From positions 496,001 through 560,000 of the forward strand of contig JASCOH010000001.1 of NCBI GenBank assembly GCA_029959295.1: DNA of 64,000 nt, written 5' to 3'. This document shows, piece by piece, positions 1 through 8,651 of this stretch. This DNA comes from Flavobacteriaceae bacterium PS02334 (GTDB lineage Bacteria > Bacteroidota > Bacteroidia > Flavobacteriales > Flavobacteriaceae). The translations under genes were made by a program, and so were the position numbers. Positions within the stretch are counted from its first letter, which is position 1. The number at the start of each line of letters is the position of its first letter. Under the pieces are notes generated by a model. That model was not told where the DNA came from and did not search any database. It saw nothing but the letters and a program-made list of their open reading frames with translations.

Positions 1-2028
1 ATTGAGAAATTCAGAAAACCGGGAACATTGATTACTTCAAACACGTCTGGAATCCCGATTCATTTTATGAGTGAAGGAAGAAGCGAAGACTTCCAAAAGC
101 ACTTCTGCGGGACGCACTTCTTCAATCCAGCAAGATATTTAAAACTTTTCGAAATCATTCCCGGTCCAAAAACGTCAACAGAAGTATTGGATTTCCTAAA
201 TGAATACGGAGAAAAATTCTTAGGAAAAACTTCTGTCGTGGCCAAAGATACTCCAGCGTTCATCGGAAACCGTATCGGAATTTTCGGAATCATGAGCATG
301 TTCCACCAAGTGAAGGAATTAGGCCTGACGATTGAAGAAGTCGATAAATTGACTGGTCCTGTTATCGGACGACCAAAATCGGCGACTTTCAGAACCGTTG
401 ACGTTGTCGGTTTGGATACTTTGGTGCACGTTGCCAATGGAATCTACGAAAACTGTCCCGAAGACGAAGCACACGAATTGTTCAAGCTTCCGGAATTCAT
501 CAGCAAAATGATGGAAAACAAATGGCTTGGAAGCAAAACCGGGCAAGGCTTTTACAAAAAAGTGGACAAAGACATCTTGTCTTTAGACTTAGATACTTTA
601 GAATACAGAACTGCTAAAAAAGCCTCTTTCGCTACTTTAGAATTGACCAAAACCATTGACAAGCCGATTAATCGCTTCAAAGTTTTAGTAAAAGGAACCG
701 ACAAAGCGGGAGAATTCTATAGAAAAAACTTCACGGGAATGTTCGCTTATGTAGCCAACAGGGTTCCTGAAATCACAGAAGACTTATACAAGATTGACGA
801 TGCCATGAAAGCAGGCTTCGGTTGGGAAAACGGTCCCTTTGAAATCTGGGATGCCATCGGTGTTGAAAAAGGAATAGAATTGATGAAAGCCGAAAACCTG
901 GAACCTGCAACTTGGGTGACAGAAATGCTGGCTTCTGGAAATAAATCATTCTACACCATTAAAGACGGAGCGACGTACTATTATGACATCGCATCAAAAT
1001 CTCAAAAGAAAATTCCGGGACAAGATTCATTTATCATCTTGAACAATATCCGCGAAAGCAAAAAAGTTTGGAGCAATTCTGGTGCTGTAATTACTGATTT
1101 GGGTGACGGCATCTTAAACTTAGAATTCCAATCTAAAATGAATACCATCGGAGGCGATGTCTTACAAGGCATCAACAAAGCCATCGACTTGGCTGAAAAA
1201 GAATATGCAGGTCTGGTCATCGGTAATCAAGCGGCGAATTTCTCTGTGGGAGCCAATATCGGAATGATCTTTATGATGGCGGTTGAGCAGGAATATGATG
1301 AACTAAATATGGCTATCAAATTGTTCCAAGACACAATGATGCGTGTTCGCTATTCTGGAATTCCAGTTGTGGTTGCTCCTCACGGAATGACTTTAGGTGG
1401 CGGTTGCGAAATGAGCATGCACGCTGATAAAGTGGTCGCTGCTGCAGAAACGTATATTGGTTTAGTGGAATTTGGTGTCGGAGTAATTCCAGGCGGTGGC
1501 GGTTCTAAGGAAATGGCGTTGAGAGCCTCGGATTTATTCCGTAAAAATGACGTAGAATTAAATGTTTTGCAGGAATATTTCTTGACGGTTGCCATGGCAA
1601 AAGTTTCGACTTCTGCACACGAAGCCTTCGATTTAAGCATCTTGCAACACGGAAAAGACATCGTAGTAATCAACAAAGACAGACAGATTGCTGAAGCTAA
1701 AAAACAAGCATTGATTTTAGCCGATGCTGGATATACACAACCTATCAAAAGAAAAGACGTAAAAGTTTTAGGCAAGCAAGCTTTGGGAATGTTCTTGGTT
1801 GGAACCGACCAAATGCAAGCTGGAAGCTATATATCTGAACACGACAAGAAGATTGCTAATAAACTAGCTTATGTTATGGCTGGTGGTGATTTATCTGAAG
1901 CTACTTTGGTCACAGAACAATATTTATTGGATTTGGAAAGAGAAGCTTTCTTGAGTTTATGTACGGAGAGAAAGACTTTGGAAAGAATTCAATTTATGTT
2001 GACGAAAGGGAAACCGTTACGTAATTAA
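1..2028 (+). CDS. fadN: 3-hydroxyacyl-CoA dehydrogenase / enoyl-CoA hydratase, FadN-type (5' end outside window)
   Basis: This is the large beta-oxidation enzyme that hydrates enoyl-CoA and oxidises 3-hydroxyacyl-CoA with NAD+. The reading frame is open from base 1, so the true start and the NAD-binding Gly motif lie upstream; the TTG at 28 is only an in-frame codon. The visible part runs from the end of the NAD-binding domain (THFFNPARYLKLFEIIPG, DTPAFIGNRIG) through the C-terminal dehydrogenase domain (GSKTGQGFYKK) to a C-terminal crotonase domain with the oxyanion-hole region GGGCEMSMHAD and GVGVIPGGGGSKE. Dehydrogenase first and hydratase last is the FadN order, opposite to proteobacterial FadB. 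It heads a fadN-fadA-fadE cluster, the gene order known from Bacillus. Family assignment is secure. Confidence 0.93.
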   Translation: MEKFRKPGTLITSNTSGIPIHFMSEGRSEDFQKHFCGTHFFNPARYLKLFEIIPGPKTSTEVLDFLNEYGEKFLGKTSVVAKDTPAFIGNRIGIFGIMSMFHQVKELGLTIEEVDKLTGPVIGRPKSATFRTVDVVGLDTLVHVANGIYENCPEDEAHELFKLPEFISKMMENKWLGSKTGQGFYKKVDKDILSLDLDTLEYRTAKKASFATLELTKTIDKPINRFKVLVKGTDKAGEFYRKNFTGMFAYVANRVPEITEDLYKIDDAMKAGFGWENGPFEIWDAIGVEKGIELMKAENLEPATWVTEMLASGNKSFYTIKDGATYYYDIASKSQKKIPGQDSFIILNNIRESKKVWSNSGAVITDLGDGILNLEFQSKMNTIGGDVLQGINKAIDLAEKEYAGLVIGNQAANFSVGANIGMIFMMAVEQEYDELNMAIKLFQDTMMRVRYSGIPVVVAPHGMTLGGGCEMSMHADKVVAAAETYIGLVEFGVGVIPGGGGSKEMALRASDLFRKNDVELNVLQEYFLTVAMAKVSTSAHEAFDLSILQHGKDIVVINKDRQIAEAKKQALILADAGYTQPIKRKDVKVLGKQALGMFLVGTDQMQAGSYISEHDKKIANKLAYVMAGGDLSEATLVTEQYLLDLEREAFLSLCTERKTLERIQFMLTKGKPLRN

Positions 2029-2048
2029 AAGATAGGCTTTAATTGAAA

Positions 2049-2113
2049 GGAACACAGATTTTTAAAATTGGAAAAATTATTAAAATTTCTCAGATTTCTC
2101 TAATCTGTGTTCC
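2049..2113. repeat. Imperfect inverted repeat, ACAGATT/AATCTGT family
   Basis: A 12-base arm GGAACACAGATT (2049-2060) is matched by its exact complement AATCTGTGTTCC (2102-2113), with an AT-rich centre. It fills the gap between fadN and fadA. Related inverted repeats occur at 16017-16091 and 21576-21639. Confidence 0.7.
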
Positions 2114-2139
2114 ACAAAACTATTTCAAAATAAAAAAAT

Positions 2140-3321
2140 ATGAAAACAGCATATATAGTAAAAGCATACAGAACGGCCGTTGGAAAAGCTCCAAAAGGAG
2201 TATTTCGCTTCAAACGTCCCGACGAATTGGCCGCAGAAACCATTCAATATATGATGAATGAACTGCCTGATTTCGACAAGAAAAGAATTGACGACGTAAT
2301 GGTCGGAAATGCAATGCCAGAAGCTGAACAAGGCTTAAATGTGGCACGATTGATTTCCTTGATGGGATTGAAAGTCGATGATGTTCCGGGTGTTACCGTA
2401 AACAGATATTGCGCTTCTGGATTGGAAACAATCGCAATGGCAACCGCAAAAATTCAATCAGGAATGGCGGATTGTATTATTGCCGGCGGTGCCGAAAGCA
2501 TGAGTTTTATTCCAATGGGAGGCTACAAACCTACTCCAGATTATGCCGTGGCAAAAGAAGGTCACGAAGATTATTATTGGGGAATGGGATTGACCGCAGA
2601 AGCAGTTGCAAAACAATTTAATGTTTCTCGTGAAGACCAAGACCAATTTGCTTTCAACTCACACCAAAAAGCGTTGAAAGCACAAGCGGAAGGCAAATTC
2701 GATAAGCAGATTGTTCCAATTACTGTGGAACAAATTTACGTTGACGAAAACGGAAAAAAAGCTACAAAATCTTATGTAGTAAATAAAGACGAAGGTCCAA
2801 GAGCAGATACTTCTTTGGAAGCTTTAGGGAAATTAAGACCCGTTTTCGCCGCTGACGGAAGCGTTACCGCAGGAAGTTCGTCCCAAATGAGCGACGGAGC
2901 TGCTTTTGTCATGGTTATGTCAGAAGATATGGTCAAAGAATTAAACTTGGAACCAATCGCAAGAATGGTAAGCTATGCTGCCGCTGGAGTTGAACCAAGA
3001 ATCATGGGAATCGGACCAGTAAAAGCAATTCCAAAAGCTTTGAAACAAGCTGGAATGTCTTTGAATGACATTGAATTATTTGAATTAAACGAAGCTTTTG
3101 CATCACAATCTTTAGCAGTTATCAGAGAATTAGGAATCAATCCTGATATCGTGAACGTAAACGGTGGCGCAATTGCTTTAGGACATCCGCTTGGGTGTAC
3201 AGGAGCAAAACTTTCTGTGCAACTATTCGACGAAATGAAACGCAGAGGAAATAAATATGGAATCGTAACTATGTGCGTTGGAACTGGTCAAGGTGCTGCA
3301 GGAGTTTATGAAGTTCTTTAA
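2140..3321 (+). CDS. fadA: Acetyl-CoA C-acyltransferase (3-ketoacyl-CoA thiolase)
   Basis: Thiolase catalysing the last step of beta-oxidation, cleaving 3-ketoacyl-CoA with CoA to give acetyl-CoA and a shortened acyl-CoA. At 393 residues it has the usual family length. The nucleophilic Cys91 lies in NRYCASGLE, His349 in GGAIALGHPLGCTG, and the second active-site Cys379 in CVGTGQGAAG near the C-terminus. The ATG at 2140 follows an A-rich stretch and gives the standard thiolase N-terminus. It lies 111 bases after fadN and 158 bases before fadE on the same strand. The inverted repeat upstream could weaken or process a shared transcript. Confidence 0.95.
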   Translation: MKTAYIVKAYRTAVGKAPKGVFRFKRPDELAAETIQYMMNELPDFDKKRIDDVMVGNAMPEAEQGLNVARLISLMGLKVDDVPGVTVNRYCASGLETIAMATAKIQSGMADCIIAGGAESMSFIPMGGYKPTPDYAVAKEGHEDYYWGMGLTAEAVAKQFNVSREDQDQFAFNSHQKALKAQAEGKFDKQIVPITVEQIYVDENGKKATKSYVVNKDEGPRADTSLEALGKLRPVFAADGSVTAGSSSQMSDGAAFVMVMSEDMVKELNLEPIARMVSYAAAGVEPRIMGIGPVKAIPKALKQAGMSLNDIELFELNEAFASQSLAVIRELGINPDIVNVNGGAIALGHPLGCTGAKLSVQLFDEMKRRGNKYGIVTMCVGTGQGAAGVYEVL

Positions 3322-3345
3322 TTATTTTGAGGATTTTCCCGCCTT

Positions 3346-3424
3346 TTGTTATTCCGACGAAGGAGGAATCTCCGTTGAAATTTGAAATACTTGTGAAGAT
3401 TCCTCCTTCGTCGGAATGACAAGA
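3346..3424. repeat. Palindromic intergenic repeat, CCTCCTTCGTCGGAATGAC family
   Basis: The left arm (3346-3371, ending GACGAAGGAGGAATCT) and right arm (3396-3424, GATTCCTCCTTCGTCGG then AATGAC) are complementary and can form a long hairpin between fadA and fadE. A second member lies at 44420-44493. It is not followed by a T-tract, so it is not a classical terminator. Confidence 0.8.
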
Positions 3425-3479
3425 TTGAGGAATTTGATTATAAATTACTTAGAAACAAAAAAACTAAACATAATAAGAA

Positions 3480-5285
3480 ATGGCTGATACAATCGAAAAA
3501 CAAGTTACGCGAGGTGGTCAATTCCTTGTAAAAGAAACAAAAAGCGAAGACATCTTTACTCCTGAGGATTTTTCTGAAGAGCAATTGATGATGAAACAAA
3601 TGGTTAAGGAATTTGTGGACAAAGAAATTTGGCCGAACAAAAACCGTTTTGAAAATAAAGATTACGCTTTTACCGAAGAGTGTATGAAAAAAGCAGGAGA
3701 ATTAGGACTTCTGGGCGTCGCAGTTCCTGAAGAATATGGCGGACTCGGAATGGGATTCGTTTCTACGATGCTGGTTTGCGACTATATTTCTGGAGCAACA
3801 GGTTCGTTCTCAACAGCTTTTGGAGCGCATACTGGAATCGGTACCATGCCTATTACTTTATATGGAACAGAAGAACAAAAGAAGAAATACGTACCAAAAT
3901 TAGCTTCTGGAGAATGGTTCGGAGCCTATTGCTTGACAGAACCTGGAGCGGGATCTGATGCTAATTCTGGAAAAACAAAAGCCGTTTTATCAGAAGACGG
4001 AACGCATTACAAAATCACAGGACAAAAAATGTGGATTTCTAATGCTGGCTTCTGCAGTGTTTTCATTGTGTTTGCAAGAATTGGCGACGATAAAAATATT
4101 ACCGGTTTCATCGTAGAAAATGATCCTTCGAATGGAATTTCTATGAATGAAGAAGAGCATAAATTAGGAATTCGTGCCTCTTCTACTCGTCAGGTTTTCT
4201 TCAGCGATACGAAAGTTCCAGTTGAAAATATGCTTTCTGAAAGAGGAAACGGTTTCAAAATTGCTATGAATGCCTTGAATGTTGGTCGTATAAAATTAGG
4301 TGCCGCTTGTTTGGATGCTCAAAGACGAGTGACAACTGGCGGTGTAAAATATGCCAACGAAAGAATTCAGTTCAACACTCCTATTGCAAACTTTGGAGCT
4401 ATCCGTTCAAAAATTGCTGAAATGGCAACATCTTGTTATGCTGGCGAAAGCGCTTCTTATCGTGCTGCAAAAGCCATTGAAGAAAGAATCGAGGCTCGTG
4501 TTGCTGAAGGTGTTTCGCACCAAGAAGCAGAATTAAAAGGTGTTGAAGAATTTGCAATCGAATGTTCTATCTTAAAAGTGGCTATTTCTGAAGACGTACA
4601 AAATTGTGCTGACGAAGGAATTCAAATTTTTGGTGGAATGGGATTTTCAGAAGATACTCCGATGGAAAGCGCCTGGAGAGATGCTAGAATAGCGAGAATT
4701 TACGAAGGAACAAACGAAATCAACCGAATGCTTTCCGTTGGAATGCTCGTTAAAAAAGCAATGAAAGGCCATGTTGATTTATTAGGTCCGGCGATGAAAG
4801 TGCAAGAAGAATTGATGGGAATTCCGGATTTCAATACGCCTGATTATTCTGAATTATTTGCAGAGGAAAAAGAAATCGTTGGTAAATTGAAAAAAGTATT
4901 CTTGATGGTGGCGGGTGCTGCAGTTCAAAAATATGGTCCAGATTTAGATAGTCACCAGCAATTATTGATGGCTGCTTCTGATATCTTGATTGAAATTTAT
5001 ATGGCAGAATCTACTATTTTGAGAACAGAAAAATTAGCAAAATCAAAAGGTCAAGAAAATGTAAAAGAGCAGATTGCAATGGCACAATTGTACTTGTACA
5101 AAGCGGTTGATATCGTGACTATAAAAGGAAAAGAAGGAATTGCTTCTTTCTCTGAAGGCGATGAGCAAAGAATGATGCTGATGGGATTGAAACGATTTAC
5201 GAAATATACAAACCTTCCGAATGTAGTGGCTTTGCGTGAAACTATCGCTTCTAAATTGATTGAAGAAAATGAATATTGCTTTTAA
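3480..5285 (+). CDS. fadE: Acyl-CoA dehydrogenase
   Basis: FAD enzyme that oxidises acyl-CoA to trans-2-enoyl-CoA, the first step of beta-oxidation. Of the 601 residues, roughly 30-420 form the classic acyl-CoA dehydrogenase fold: substrate and FAD motifs AYCLTEPGAGSDA and KMWISNAG, the ARIYEGTNEINRM signature with the likely catalytic base Glu409, and GIQIFGGMGFSEDTPME. The extra 180-residue helical C-terminus is typical of the longer group related to very-long-chain enzymes and to Bacillus FadE. It closes the fadN-fadA-fadE cluster and is followed at once by a strong terminator. Confidence 0.93.
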   Translation: MADTIEKQVTRGGQFLVKETKSEDIFTPEDFSEEQLMMKQMVKEFVDKEIWPNKNRFENKDYAFTEECMKKAGELGLLGVAVPEEYGGLGMGFVSTMLVCDYISGATGSFSTAFGAHTGIGTMPITLYGTEEQKKKYVPKLASGEWFGAYCLTEPGAGSDANSGKTKAVLSEDGTHYKITGQKMWISNAGFCSVFIVFARIGDDKNITGFIVENDPSNGISMNEEEHKLGIRASSTRQVFFSDTKVPVENMLSERGNGFKIAMNALNVGRIKLGAACLDAQRRVTTGGVKYANERIQFNTPIANFGAIRSKIAEMATSCYAGESASYRAAKAIEERIEARVAEGVSHQEAELKGVEEFAIECSILKVAISEDVQNCADEGIQIFGGMGFSEDTPMESAWRDARIARIYEGTNEINRMLSVGMLVKKAMKGHVDLLGPAMKVQEELMGIPDFNTPDYSELFAEEKEIVGKLKKVFLMVAGAAVQKYGPDLDSHQQLLMAASDILIEIYMAESTILRTEKLAKSKGQENVKEQIAMAQLYLYKAVDIVTIKGKEGIASFSEGDEQRMMLMGLKRFTKYTNLPNVVALRETIASKLIEENEYCF

Positions 5286-5304
5286 TCAAAAAGTAATTAC
5301 AAAT

Positions 5305-5335
5305 AAAAAACCGCTGATTTCTCAGCGGTTTTTTT
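5305..5335 (+). terminator. Rho-independent terminator after fadE
   Basis: Stem CCGCTGA / TCAGCGG with a 4-base loop, A-tract before and seven or more T after. The A-tract also makes it usable for the small minus-strand gene ending at 5365. Confidence 0.88.
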
Positions 5336-5364
5336 CGTTTTCAGTGCAATTTTTTTTGTGATTT

Positions 5365-5535
5365 TTATAATGGTTTTCTTCCAGAAATGACTCTTAATAA
5401 TACGATGATAATCGCGATTACTAATAAAATATGGATTAATCCTCCTGTTGCAATTCCTGTTCCTAAAACTCCGAAGAATCCTAAAGCCCAAATGATTACT
5501 AGAATTACTGCTATTGTATAAAGTAAATTTCCCAT
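5365..5535 (-). CDS. Small DUF5670 (lmo0937-family) membrane protein
   Basis: Translation of the minus strand gives a 56-residue protein beginning MGNLLYTIAVILVIIWALGF and ending RVISGRKPL. It has two hydrophobic membrane segments (about 3-25 and 33-50) separated by a Gly-rich turn, and a basic C-terminal tail. This matches the small lmo0937/DUF5670 membrane family, whose function is unknown. A close paralogue lies directly upstream at 5697-5855. Expect poor automatic detection because of its size. The open minus-strand frame overlapping it at 5297-5491 encodes a basic, non-hydrophobic peptide and is a shadow. Confidence 0.82.
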   Translation of the reverse strand: MGNLLYTIAVILVIIWALGFFGVLGTGIATGGLIHILLVIAIIIVLLRVISGRKPL

Positions 5536-5658
5536 AATGTTGTTGTTTTTATTGGTTAGTATTTTGGTTTATTATTGTTGTATTAAAATTACTATTTGTT
5601 ATAAAAAATCATCTTATAAAATTAGTGAAAAAGATTATATGATTAAGGAAATACCTTA

Positions 5659-5692
5659 TAAAAAAGCTGGCAATTTCTTACCAGCTTTTTTA
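5659..5692 (-). terminator. Terminator after the second DUF5670 gene
   Basis: Stem AAGCTGG / CCAGCTT flanked by A and T tracts. On the minus strand it begins a few bases after the stop of the 5697-5855 gene, separating the two paralogues. Confidence 0.8.
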
Positions 5693-5696
5693 TGAT

Positions 5697-5855
5697 TTAC
5701 AGCGGTTTTCTTCCTTGAATTACTCTAAGCAATACTACAATTACTGCGATTACTAAAAGTATGTGAATTAAACCACCAGTAACAAATCCACCTAAGAATC
5801 CGATTGCCCAGATAATTATTAAAATCACTGCGATAGTATAAAGTAGATTTCCCAT
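5697..5855 (-). CDS. Small DUF5670 (lmo0937-family) membrane protein, paralogue
   Basis: A 52-residue protein, MGNLLYTIAVILIIIWAIGF at the start and RVIQGRKPL at the end, with two membrane helices. It is very similar to the 56-residue neighbour at 5365-5535 but four residues shorter in the loop between the helices, so the two arose by tandem duplication. Each has its own terminator and therefore probably its own promoter. The DUF4142 lipoprotein gene lies just upstream on the same strand. Function is unknown; relatives are often stress-inducible small proteins, but nothing here shows that directly. Confidence 0.82.
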   Translation of the reverse strand: MGNLLYTIAVILIIIWAIGFLGGFVTGGLIHILLVIAVIVVLLRVIQGRKPL

Positions 5856-5883
5856 GATATTATTTTTTAATTGTTAATCTTGA

Positions 5884-6480
5884 TTATTTTTTCTTATCAA
5901 TTCTTTCTTTCAATTTTTTTGCATGCTCTAAATGAGTTGTCAAGGTCGGAATTTTGTTTGCCGCCCAAACTCTGATTTCTTCATCTTTGGCATCTTTAGA
6001 AACTTTTTCAGCATTTTTGATTGCTTTTTCATGGCCGTCAACCATCATTGCAGCAAACTTTTTGTCAAAATCCAAACCTGTTTTTTTGTTCAAATCATCA
6101 TAAGCTTCTTTCCCGTCTTCAGTAGCAACAAGTGGCAATGAAATTTGTTTTTTATCTGAAAAAGCTTTCAAATCTTCAAAAGATTTTGTATGATCATCCA
6201 CAAGCATTTTCCCAAAAGACTTCACTTCTTCATCAGTTCCTTTTTGCTGCGCAAGCTTGCCTACTTCAATTTCTTCCAAATCAGTTTCAGCAGCGTCAAC
6301 TAGAAATTCTGAATCGTCTTCTTTTGCGTTATTATCTTCAAATTTCACTTCGTTTTGATCTTCAGCAGCTTCTTTTGAATCTTCTGGTTTTGATTCTTGT
6401 TTGCAAGAAGTCGTTCCTAAACTTAAGGTAAGAACTGCGGCGCTTAGAAGCGCTTTCCCTAAAATTGTTGATTTTTTCAT
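5884..6480 (-). CDS. DUF4142 lipoprotein
   Basis: A 198-residue exported protein. The N-terminus is a lipoprotein signal peptide with the lipidated cysteine at Cys26 (LGTTSC), followed by an acidic, probably disordered linker to about residue 55. The rest is the all-helical DUF4142 domain, related to ferritin-like DUF305/DUF4142 proteins, with the typical pairs DDHTKSFEDL and VDGHEKAIKNAEK and a C-terminal THLEHAKKL. The His and Glu pattern suggests metal binding, but the biochemical role is not known. It lies upstream of the two DUF5670 genes on the same strand. Confidence 0.85.
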   Translation of the reverse strand: MKKSTILGKALLSAAVLTLSLGTTSCKQESKPEDSKEAAEDQNEVKFEDNNAKEDDSEFLVDAAETDLEEIEVGKLAQQKGTDEEVKSFGKMLVDDHTKSFEDLKAFSDKKQISLPLVATEDGKEAYDDLNKKTGLDFDKKFAAMMVDGHEKAIKNAEKVSKDAKDEEIRVWAANKIPTLTTHLEHAKKLKERIDKKK

Positions 6481-6722
6481 AGTGCTTTTTTTTGAGTAAT
6501 TATGGTTTGTTTATATATGACTAAATTACTTTTTAACTAAAAAAAGCTACTTACAGAATTAATCTTTTATGTTACACGATTCGGATAACAAGAATTTTAT
6601 TATAAAATGGGCCTGTATTTTCAGTAATTCATAGCAAAGTATCTTTTGTACGCTTTTAAAAATATCAAATTTCAGCATCTAAATATTTTTTTCGAATTTT
6701 TCTGAGTTGATAAGAAAAAACA

Positions 6723-6730
6723 TAGCTTTG
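6723..6730 (+). promoter_or_regulatory. -7 promoter box TAGCTTTG
   Basis: Matches the Bacteroidetes TAnnTTTG box and sits 19 bases before the start codon at 6749. No good TTG -33 element is visible at the ideal distance. Confidence 0.55.
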
Positions 6731-6748
6731 TACCTGAATTTCTAATTA

Positions 6749-7954
6749 ATGATCAACCCATCGGCACACGGCTGGATAGACAAATTTTTCGCAGAGCAAA
6801 AGCATCTGCAGCTTCCTGTTGTTCCTTATTCTAGAGAATTTTATAAAAAAACCAGACAAACCGGATTCATTTATGGGCATGTCGTTTCGTTTGACACGCC
6901 ATCGCTGATTGACACCAAAGGCTGGATTTCTGAAGAATTCTCAAAAGTTGCTCTGCTGAATACTTTGTATGGAGTTTATGGTTTAGTTTCGCACGAAAGC
7001 AGTCCCAAAGATTTTATTGCAAAGACCATTTCTTTTTATAAGGAAATGCACCCGAAAGGCTTTAATTTATTTGACAAAATGCTTCCCGAAAGCTCTCCTT
7101 CTATTGATTTAGAGAAAATTATTGGAGAAAGAGTACAAACCAACGAAGGAATTATTGGAAAGAATTTTTCGCATATTTTAACCAATGCCTTGTTATTTGT
7201 AGATGTTTTAGCTTTTCGCCAATATCTTTTGAACGATGAGATTCCGAATAATTATCTCAAAAAATTAGAAGAAACCATTGTCAGCATTGTTTCTTTGGCT
7301 CTGAATACAAAATCGAAGAAATCGCATTATGATGATTTATTGATCAAGCTTTTTGAAGCTTCTGTTCGCTATACAAAATTTTCTAAAGTAAATGTACAGA
7401 ATCTGGAAGTCCTTGAATTAGATTATTTTAACTCTGAATTAGAAAAATTATATTTGATTGACATGGCGGGAATGGCGCTTTGGAATGATGAAGACATGGA
7501 AAAAAATGAGGCTTCATTTCTATATGAATTAGCTAAAACCATGAATATTTCAGAGAATTTTGTGACAGAAAGCATATCTGCAACAGATGAATTTATTCAT
7601 AAATATAAAAAGCAGATTCCTTATTTTAATTATTCAAATCCGGTAAAGCATTTTTATGAGCAAACCACTCAAAGTGTAAAAGTTTTGATCACGAGAAATA
7701 AATCAAGATTGGCTAAAGAACTAGCAAACAATGGCGATTTGGTTCTTTTGTTGACTTATTCCACACATCGAAGTTTAGATGCAAAAGAAAAGAAAAAGAT
7801 TAAGAAACAGCTTTTGGAAATCTGCAAAACAATTCCGTCATTAACAATATTTCTATTGCCAGGCGGTAGTTTGTTGCTTCCGATTTTAATTAAATTCATT
7901 CCGCAATTGCTTCCTTCCACCTTTAACGAGAACTTAGAAATTGAAACCGAATAA
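6749..7954 (+). CDS. LETM1-related biofilm-associated protein
   Basis: A 401-residue protein of a family found in Flavobacteria and annotated as LETM1-related, biofilm-associated. There is no signal peptide. Most of the sequence is helical and of unknown function. The C-terminal stretch from about residue 340 (KKKIKKQLLEICKTIPSLTIFLLPGGSLL) resembles the LETM1 motif, in which a basic helix precedes a hydrophobic, proline- and glycine-containing segment. That segment (about 362-392) could be membrane-associated. The gene stands alone, with its own -7 box upstream and a strong terminator shared with the convergent carbonic anhydrase gene. The function in biofilms is known only from the family name. 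Confidence 0.75.
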   Translation: MINPSAHGWIDKFFAEQKHLQLPVVPYSREFYKKTRQTGFIYGHVVSFDTPSLIDTKGWISEEFSKVALLNTLYGVYGLVSHESSPKDFIAKTISFYKEMHPKGFNLFDKMLPESSPSIDLEKIIGERVQTNEGIIGKNFSHILTNALLFVDVLAFRQYLLNDEIPNNYLKKLEETIVSIVSLALNTKSKKSHYDDLLIKLFEASVRYTKFSKVNVQNLEVLELDYFNSELEKLYLIDMAGMALWNDEDMEKNEASFLYELAKTMNISENFVTESISATDEFIHKYKKQIPYFNYSNPVKHFYEQTTQSVKVLITRNKSRLAKELANNGDLVLLLTYSTHRSLDAKEKKKIKKQLLEICKTIPSLTIFLLPGGSLLLPILIKFIPQLLPSTFNENLEIETE

Positions 7955-7986
7955 AAAAAGCCTCTTGAAATCAAGAGGCTTTTTTG
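7953..7986. terminator. Bidirectional terminator
   Basis: Stem AGCCTCTTGA / TCAAGAGGCT with A-tract on one side and T-tract on the other, between two convergent genes; it can serve both. Confidence 0.9.
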
Positions 7987-7990
7987 TTTT

Positions 7991-8626
7991 TTAGAATTTC
8001 AATTGGTAAACTGCATCCAAATCTTCGTTACCGCAAAGGTTTACTTCAAGATCTTTAACGAGACCATTGTTAAGTCGGTAAACCCAGCCGTGAAGGCAAA
8101 GATTTTGTCCGTTTCTCCATGCTCCTTGCACGATTGAAGTTTTTGCTAAATCATAAACCTGCTCTTTTACGTTCAATTCTACAAAAGCGTCAAAACGATC
8201 TTTTTCGTCCATAATAGAATCTAAATAATGATGGTGGTGCCTGTAAACATCTTTAATGTGGCGAATCCAGTTGTCAATCAATCCGATAGAATCGTTGCCC
8301 ATTGCCGCTTTCACGCCACCGCAACCATAGTGACCGCAAACGATAACGTGCTGTACTTTCAAAACATTCACGGCATAATCTAAAACACTCAGCATATTCA
8401 TGTCAGAGTGAATGACCATGTTTGCAATATTTCTGTGCACGAAAACTTCTCCTGGTTGCGCGCCAATTACCTCATTTGCAGGAACTCGGCTATCTGAACA
8501 TCCAATCCACAATAATGGTGGCGATTGTCCTTCAGCTAATCTTTCAAAGTATTGCGGGTCGCTGTCAATTTTTGATTTAACCCAATTTTTGTTTCCGTCT
8601 AATATTTTTTTATAAAAATCGCTCAT
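7991..8626 (-). CDS. Beta-class carbonic anhydrase
   Basis: Zinc enzyme interconverting CO2 and bicarbonate in the cytoplasm. The 211-residue protein has all the type I beta-class residues: Cys43, Asp45 and Arg47 in CSDSRVP, then His99 and Cys102 in CGHYGCGGV. No signal peptide. It lies 25 bases behind a SulP-family transporter gene on the same strand, so the two are very probably co-transcribed: the transporter brings in bicarbonate (or another anion) and the anhydrase equilibrates it with CO2 for carboxylases. A bidirectional terminator closes the unit. Confidence 0.93.
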   Translation of the reverse strand: MSDFYKKILDGNKNWVKSKIDSDPQYFERLAEGQSPPLLWIGCSDSRVPANEVIGAQPGEVFVHRNIANMVIHSDMNMLSVLDYAVNVLKVQHVIVCGHYGCGGVKAAMGNDSIGLIDNWIRHIKDVYRHHHHYLDSIMDEKDRFDAFVELNVKEQVYDLAKTSIVQGAWRNGQNLCLHGWVYRLNNGLVKDLEVNLCGNEDLDAVYQLKF

Positions 8627-8651
8627 TTTCTTAATTTTTTAATGTTTTGGA

